DNA from: Prochlorococcus sp. AG-402-I23
GTDB lineage: Bacteria > Cyanobacteriota > Cyanobacteriia > PCC-6307 > Cyanobiaceae
Length of the DNA stretch: 41,973 nt
NCBI GenBank assembly: GCA_003216915.1
Contig: QCIB01000015.1
Coordinates: 1-41,973 of the forward strand
Reading direction: 5' to 3'
Each line of letters opens with the position of its first letter. The stretch's first letter is position 1. Below, one piece after another: positions 38,540 through 41,973 of this stretch. A program made the translations under genes and the position numbers. Under the pieces are notes generated by a model, which made no database searches, was not told where the DNA came from, and was given only the letters and a program-made list of their open reading frames with translations.

Positions 38540-38785
38540 TTAATTGTTTTTTGGGAAAACATCCAACATTGAAATATCAGAAAAACATTTAACATTAAGG
38601 CCTGCACTAGTGGCGTCTTCAATTAATAATTGGGAATTTGCTTCAGAAATTATTACCGTACTATTTGACAACGCTTCCCACTGATTATTCTCAAAGTGTG
38701 TTTGAAGCCATAACATTCCAATTGCGCTTTTTGGTTGTAGGGATTTATTTAAGTTGTTATCGATAGTTATCAAACAAATGTCCAT
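38540..38785 (-). CDS. Conserved-looking small protein of unknown function, upstream of glnB
   Basis: An 81-residue soluble, neutral to acidic protein starting MDICLITIDNNLNKSLQPKSAIGMLWLQTHFE and containing STVIISEANSQLLIEDATSAGLNV, then CFSDISMLDVFPKNN at the end. There is no membrane span or signal. I recognise no family. The alternation of short strands and helices suggests a compact alpha/beta fold. It starts with ATG and lies 24 bases upstream of glnB on the same strand, so the two are probably read together, with a promoter in the 189-base spacer to queF. A role linked to PII is possible but has no direct support here. Confidence 0.65.
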   Translation of the reverse strand: MDICLITIDNNLNKSLQPKSAIGMLWLQTHFENNQWEALSNSTVIISEANSQLLIEDATSAGLNVKCFSDISMLDVFPKNN

Positions 38786-38873
38786 TAATTTTTCATTGAA
38801 CTAAACACATATAACCCTTTTAAAGGACATTATGAATGTTATTATTGATACAAAAATAAGATTTAACAGCTTG

Positions 38874-38884
38874 TGACTTAGTCA
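38874..38884. promoter_or_regulatory. 11-base palindrome in the glnB/queF divergent spacer
   Basis: TGACTTAGTCA is a perfect inverted repeat (5 + 1 + 5), 89 bases from the start of the 81-codon gene and about 90 bases before queF. On the minus strand a TTGACT overlapping it could act as a -35 with TCTTAT 18 bases further. Either reading is weak. Confidence 0.2.
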
Positions 38885-38950
38885 ATTGTAATACTTAGAT
38901 TTGTTGATACTTTTGCGAATTTTATCTTTAATATATAGTTTTTATATAGG

Positions 38951-38973
38951 TTTAGTAAAAAAGTCCTACTAAA
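38951..38973 (+). promoter_or_regulatory. Hairpin abutting the queF start codon
   Basis: TTTAGT (38951-38956) pairs with ACTAAA (38968-38973) around an 11-base A-rich loop, and the queF ATG begins two bases later. It would partly occlude the initiation region. It lacks the conserved core and order of stems of preQ1 class I riboswitches, so no ligand is claimed. Confidence 0.25.
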
Positions 38974-38974
38974 A

Positions 38975-39385
38975 ATGAGTACAGCTAAATTAGAAGATTC
39001 GACTCAAAGACCGCTATATGGTGAAAGAATTATTGAAGAATCAAAAATAATTTGTTTCGATAATCCAAACAAGAAAAGAATTTATGAAATTTCCATTCAG
39101 TTACCTGAATTTACATGTAAGTGCCCCTTTTCTGGTTATCCAGATTTTGCAAAGCTAAATATTATTTATCAACCTAATTTGAGAGTCTATGAGTTGAAGT
39201 CTTTAAAGCTTTATATTAATAAATTTAGAGATATCAAAATATCACATGAGGAAGTTGTGAATAGAATTATGGATGATTTAGTGAATGAAGGTTCACCTCA
39301 CTGGATACATTTAAATGCTGCATTTAACCCCAGAGGGAATGTTTCTATGCAGTTAGATATTTTTAGCGGACAGAAAAGAAATTAA
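38975..39385 (+). CDS. queF: NADPH-dependent 7-cyano-7-deazaguanine reductase
   Basis: A 136-residue enzyme reducing preQ0 to preQ1 in queuosine synthesis. The active-site stretch is [14 protein letters not shown] (46-59), with catalytic Cys50 and Asp57. The QueF motif is [19 protein letters not shown] sequence (about 72-86), followed by [12 protein letters not shown]. Length matches the unimodular (short) QueF class, as in Bacillus, not the fused YqcD/E. coli type. The ATG at 38975 is the only sensible start; no ribosome binding site is obvious. It converges on ccs1 with overlapping stops. Secure. Confidence 0.95.
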   Translation: MSTAKLEDSTQRPLYGERIIEESKIICFDNPNKKRIYEISIQLPEFTCKCPFSGYPDFAKLNIIYQPNLRVYELKSLKLYINKFRDIKISHEEVVNRIMDDLVNEGSPHWIHLNAAFNPRGNVSMQLDIFSGQKRN

Positions 39386-40668
39386 AAATTTTTTATTTCT
39401 TCTGATAATTTAAAAAATTCTTTTTTAAAACCAATTAGATTTTTATTGCTAAGGCCTCCAATAGATAACTTTTGTGATTCTTTATTTTCAAGAATCCATA
39501 ATTGGTTAGTTGGTATAAGACTTATTATTGTTCCAAAAATTATTAAAATAAAAGAAAAGTAAATAAATGGTATAGAAGGATCATTTTTAATTATTAATCC
39601 ACTGCTGGGGATTATTCTTTTTAGAGATACTTTTGAAGAATTAACTTCTAAAGGATCATCATTGATGTAGAGATTATTTCCGGAAAAATTTTCTATATTC
39701 GAAATTTTAAGTGGACCATTTTCATTATCTATTGTTAAAAGATAATTTTTTTTAGTCTCCAATCCTAATTCAACTAAAACTCCCCAAACTTGATTACTGA
39801 TTTCGGGAATTTCCTTTAATTGTAATTGATAAAGGATATTATCTATTTCTAAAACAACATTTGATATTGCCCAATCAGCTTGATAAATAGTTAATCCTTT
39901 AAACCTGATTGGGTGATTAACTTTGGCGGTTTTTATTTCATTTAGATTTAGATCTTCAGAAGAAAAATTTAACTTTGAAATAAACTGTTTGGGTACACCA
40001 TCACTTTCTCGTTCTATGGAAAAATCGACTAATTTTACATTGGCTTTTGAGTTTGTGTTCTCATTAACAAGATCTAAACTTTCTCCAGGCAGTAAATATT
40101 GTTCTTTTTTTTGACTTGTAAAACTTCCATATGCTGAACCTATAAGTAAGACTATTAAGCCGATATGTACAACTAAAGGACCGATTTTTCCAATTAAACC
40201 CCTTCTTGCAGAAATATGACTTTTAAATGTGTATGTTTTCCATCCTCTTTTTTTAAGTAATAAATCTACTTTTGATATATGGTCACCATCTTGGTTGATT
40301 GGGTGACTTGTAGTTAGTTGCAGTTTGCTAAATTTTTTTTCGCTCTTGTATTCAATCCATTTTAATGAAGCTTTTAATGAAGGGATTTGCCTCCTGAAAC
40401 TACAAGCTGCAAGGGAAATGCAAAGAAGAATTAATGTAAATAAAAACCAAAAGCTTGTATATATATGATCTAATTGAAGTTTTAAGACTTTTTCTCCATC
40501 TAAAAATCCAAAAATGGGAGCACTATCGAAATTATCAATATAGAATTTATTATTACTACCTTGAGGTATAAAAGTACCTATGCCACTTGTAATAGCTATG
40601 AAGATTATCAGTGATATAGCGAATCTTAAACTTGATATTTTTAAAATTAGATTCTTAAAAATAATCAT
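39382..40668 (-). CDS. ccs1: Cytochrome c biogenesis protein Ccs1/CcsB (ResB-like)
   Basis: A 428-residue membrane protein of the System II machinery that attaches haem to c-type cytochromes on the lumenal side. Three hydrophobic segments lie near 13-33, 70-92 and 165-188, followed by a large lumenal domain and a fourth span near 362-385. Blocks [50 protein letters not shown] and [19 protein letters not shown], with a conserved His, are characteristic. [15 protein letters not shown] is the ResB signature near the end of the lumenal domain. It directly abuts ccdA (no gap), which feeds reductant to the same pathway. ATG start at 40668. Confidence 0.92.
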   Translation of the reverse strand: MIIFKNLILKISSLRFAISLIIFIAITSGIGTFIPQGSNNKFYIDNFDSAPIFGFLDGEKVLKLQLDHIYTSFWFLFTLILLCISLAACSFRRQIPSLKASLKWIEYKSEKKFSKLQLTTSHPINQDGDHISKVDLLLKKRGWKTYTFKSHISARRGLIGKIGPLVVHIGLIVLLIGSAYGSFTSQKKEQYLLPGESLDLVNENTNSKANVKLVDFSIERESDGVPKQFISKLNFSSEDLNLNEIKTAKVNHPIRFKGLTIYQADWAISNVVLEIDNILYQLQLKEIPEISNQVWGVLVELGLETKKNYLLTIDNENGPLKISNIENFSGNNLYINDDPLEVNSSKVSLKRIIPSSGLIIKNDPSIPFIYFSFILIIFGTIISLIPTNQLWILENKESQKLSIGGLSNKNLIGFKKEFFKLSEEIKNF

Positions 40669-41325
40669 TTAAATCCAATTTGAAAATAAATTTAATAACC
40701 CTAGGGAAACTAAAAATATCCCACTTAAAGTTGGAATTATTTGGCTAAATTTTCTAAGCGCTAAAAATTGTTTTAAGTTTTCTGCAGTAGCTCCTGCAAC
40801 GATTAATGGGGTTACTTGGCCTATCCCAAAGAAAAATAAAAAAATAATAGATATTGATGGGTTTTTAGCTTGCGATACCCAAGCCAGAAGAGTTGCTAAA
40901 ACTGGAGTAATGCAAGGTGAAGAAGCTAGTCCAAAAGTAGTCCCTATGGCAAATGGTGCTATAAATGTTGGTATTTTATCTTTACTTATTTTTAAATCAG
41001 GTCCATTCGGAAACTGAAACTTTAGAATCCCTAGTAAATTTAAACCCATTATTATTGCTATCAAGGCAACGATCGAAGTGTAATAAGATGGGATTTGCCC
41101 ATATATTCTACCTAAGAATCCACTGGCAGCACCAAGAGCAACGAGTGAAAAAACGACTCCTCCCGAAAAACTAATAAGTTTGAATTTATTTTTCTCTGTT
41201 CCCCCTATATAAGCAATAGTGATTGGTAGTAATGATAATGAGCATGGGCCAAGACTCGTTAAAAGTCCTGCGCTGAAAACCAAAAATATAGTAAATAGGC
41301 CAGGATTATTAAGACTATTCTGCAT
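40669..41325 (-). CDS. ccdA: Thiol-disulfide transporter CcdA (cytochrome c biogenesis)
   Basis: A 218-residue protein with six predicted membrane spans. The redox cysteines are Cys28 in LGPCSLSLLP and Cys138 in SSPCITPVLATLLAW, the pair that moves electrons from stromal thioredoxin across the thylakoid membrane to keep apocytochrome c thiols reduced. This is the short CcdA form without the periplasmic DsbD domains. The gene is directly followed by ccs1 with no gap, and both belong to System II. It lies 82 bases after the ftsW stop. ATG start at 41325. Confidence 0.95.
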   Translation of the reverse strand: MQNSLNNPGLFTIFLVFSAGLLTSLGPCSLSLLPITIAYIGGTEKNKFKLISFSGGVVFSLVALGAASGFLGRIYGQIPSYYTSIVALIAIIMGLNLLGILKFQFPNGPDLKISKDKIPTFIAPFAIGTTFGLASSPCITPVLATLLAWVSQAKNPSISIIFLFFFGIGQVTPLIVAGATAENLKQFLALRKFSQIIPTLSGIFLVSLGLLNLFSNWI

Positions 41326-41407
41326 AAGCAGATTACCCTTTTGAGATAATTCTGAAATAACTAAATTTAGTGATTCGATAACTTGACTTAAATCTTTTAA
41401 ATTCTAA

Positions 41408-41973
41408 CTAATTAAGAGACTTTCGTGTACTAATCATACCTATGAAGCCTGTAGATTCTAATGAACATCTCAGTAACATCCCTGCAATAGAAAAAGATGC
41501 GATTAATGAATTTCCACCATAACTAATGAAAGGTAGTGGTAAGCCGGTAGTAGGCATAGAGCCTGTTGCTACAGCAATATGGATTATTGATTGACCTATC
41601 AACAATACACCACATCCAATAGAAACTAATTTTGTATAGTTGTTTCTGCACTTAAGAGCAATTCTTACATTTATATAAGAGAAAACTGATAGAAAACCTA
41701 AGAATAAAGTACACCCCAACAAACCAAATTCTTCAGCAAAAATGGCAAAAATAAAATCTGTGTACATAAAAGGTAGGTACTGTAATTTTTGTATAGATAA
41801 GCCAAAACCTTGACCGAATAGACCACCTGAACCTATAGCTAATAAACTCTGAACCAATTGAAATCCACTTTCCTGTTGATCTTCCCAAGGATTAAGAAAT
41901 GAAGTAACTCTAAGTTTTTGATATTCGTTATTGAGGATACTAATACATCCAGTAATAAATCCTAATGAGGCAA
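41408..41973 (-). CDS. ftsW: FtsW/RodA-family SEDS protein, N-terminal part missing (runs off right edge)
   Basis: The frame is open from base 41971 to the stop at 41408 (188 residues) and has no start in the window. It contains RVTSFLNPWEDQQESGFQLVQSLLAIGSGG, LFGQGFGLSIQKLQYLP, TDFIFAIFAEEFGLLG and the late GLPLPFISYGGNSLI, the signature of SEDS glycosyltransferases. FtsW partners with a class B PBP to make septal peptidoglycan. The FLNPW..PQ..GFQ.VQSL and TDFIFA blocks fit FtsW better than RodA. About half of the protein lies outside the window. Confidence 0.93.
   Translation of the reverse strand, partial: ASLGFITGCISILNNEYQKLRVTSFLNPWEDQQESGFQLVQSLLAIGSGGLFGQGFGLSIQKLQYLPFMYTDFIFAIFAEEFGLLGCTLFLGFLSVFSYINVRIALKCRNNYTKLVSIGCGVLLIGQSIIHIAVATGSMPTTGLPLPFISYGGNSLIASFSIAGMLLRCSLESTGFIGMISTRKSLN

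Noticed and set aside
38890..38974. preQ1 riboswitch upstream of queF
   Set aside because: The leader lacks the class I core (G-rich stem, C-containing loop, A-rich strand before the second stem); stems seen are in an order and spacing that could not form the required pseudoknot.
38786..38974. NtcA-binding site or glutamine riboswitch before the PII transcript
   Set aside because: No GTA-N8-TAC with correct spacing and no conserved glnA-type RNA blocks were found on either strand.

Overview
The window looks like core chromosome from a high-light-adapted Prochlorococcus, or a very close marine picocyanobacterial relative. The evidence is a strongly AT-rich sequence, RNA polymerase beta' split into rpoC1 and rpoC2, very short intergenic spacers, frequent TTG and GTG starts, a high-light-inducible protein gene, Ycf35 and DUF3493 proteins of the cyanobacterial/plastid type, a cyanobacterial PII with Ser49, and a biotin cluster carrying a BioK-like esterase gene. 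Nothing resembling an insertion sequence, prophage, CRISPR array, rRNA gene or toxin-antitoxin pair is visible. No gene-free stretch exceeds 300 bases; the longest, about 280 bases between purB and tlyA, holds one possible 25-codon membrane peptide.

Layout. 1-650: the 5' part of an ArnT/PMT-like membrane glycosyltransferase gene that runs off the left edge, and a tRNA-Thr(CGU). 704-6625: a DUF3493 gene meeting the rimP-nusA-ylxR-infB operon, which is read leftward. 6786-9960: an HtrA-type protease, rpiA, and convergent hisD. 10081-20795: rpsT, tatD, rpoB, rpoC1 and rpoC2, all rightward. 20850-25378: a high-light-inducible protein, rlmN, a 48-codon small ORF, then an IaiH-like HEAT protein, DUF2997, Ycf35, a ferredoxin and an aldo/keto reductase. 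25381-26899: rsmG, then a membrane J-protein and its DUF3143 neighbour. 26908-31475: the leftward biotin operon bioF-bioK-bioC-bioD-bioA, with overlapping or abutting genes. 31614-37080: a Ski2-like helicase, then fumC and purB. 37363-39385: tlyA, glnB with an 81-codon unknown gene, and queF. 39382-41973: the c-type cytochrome assembly genes ccs1 and ccdA, and the 3' part of ftsW.

How they work together. Most genes serve transcription, translation and RNA modification (rpo genes, nusA, infB, rimP, rpsT, rlmN, rsmG, tlyA, queF, tRNA-Thr). A second group covers central and cofactor metabolism: biotin from a malonyl-ACP methyl-ester start to dethiobiotin, plus fumC, purB, rpiA and hisD. A third group is photosynthetic or redox: the Hlip, cytochrome c maturation, ferredoxin and Ycf35.

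I found no clear new system. The best candidates for unexplored biology are the contiguous HEAT/DUF2997/Ycf35/ferredoxin/aldo-keto reductase module (22292-25378), with a perfect 15-base palindrome just before its second gene; the 81-residue unknown protein encoded beside PII; two tiny membrane ORFs; and the atypical nucleophile elbow of the BioK-like esterase. All functions are read from sequence motifs by eye; no database search was run.
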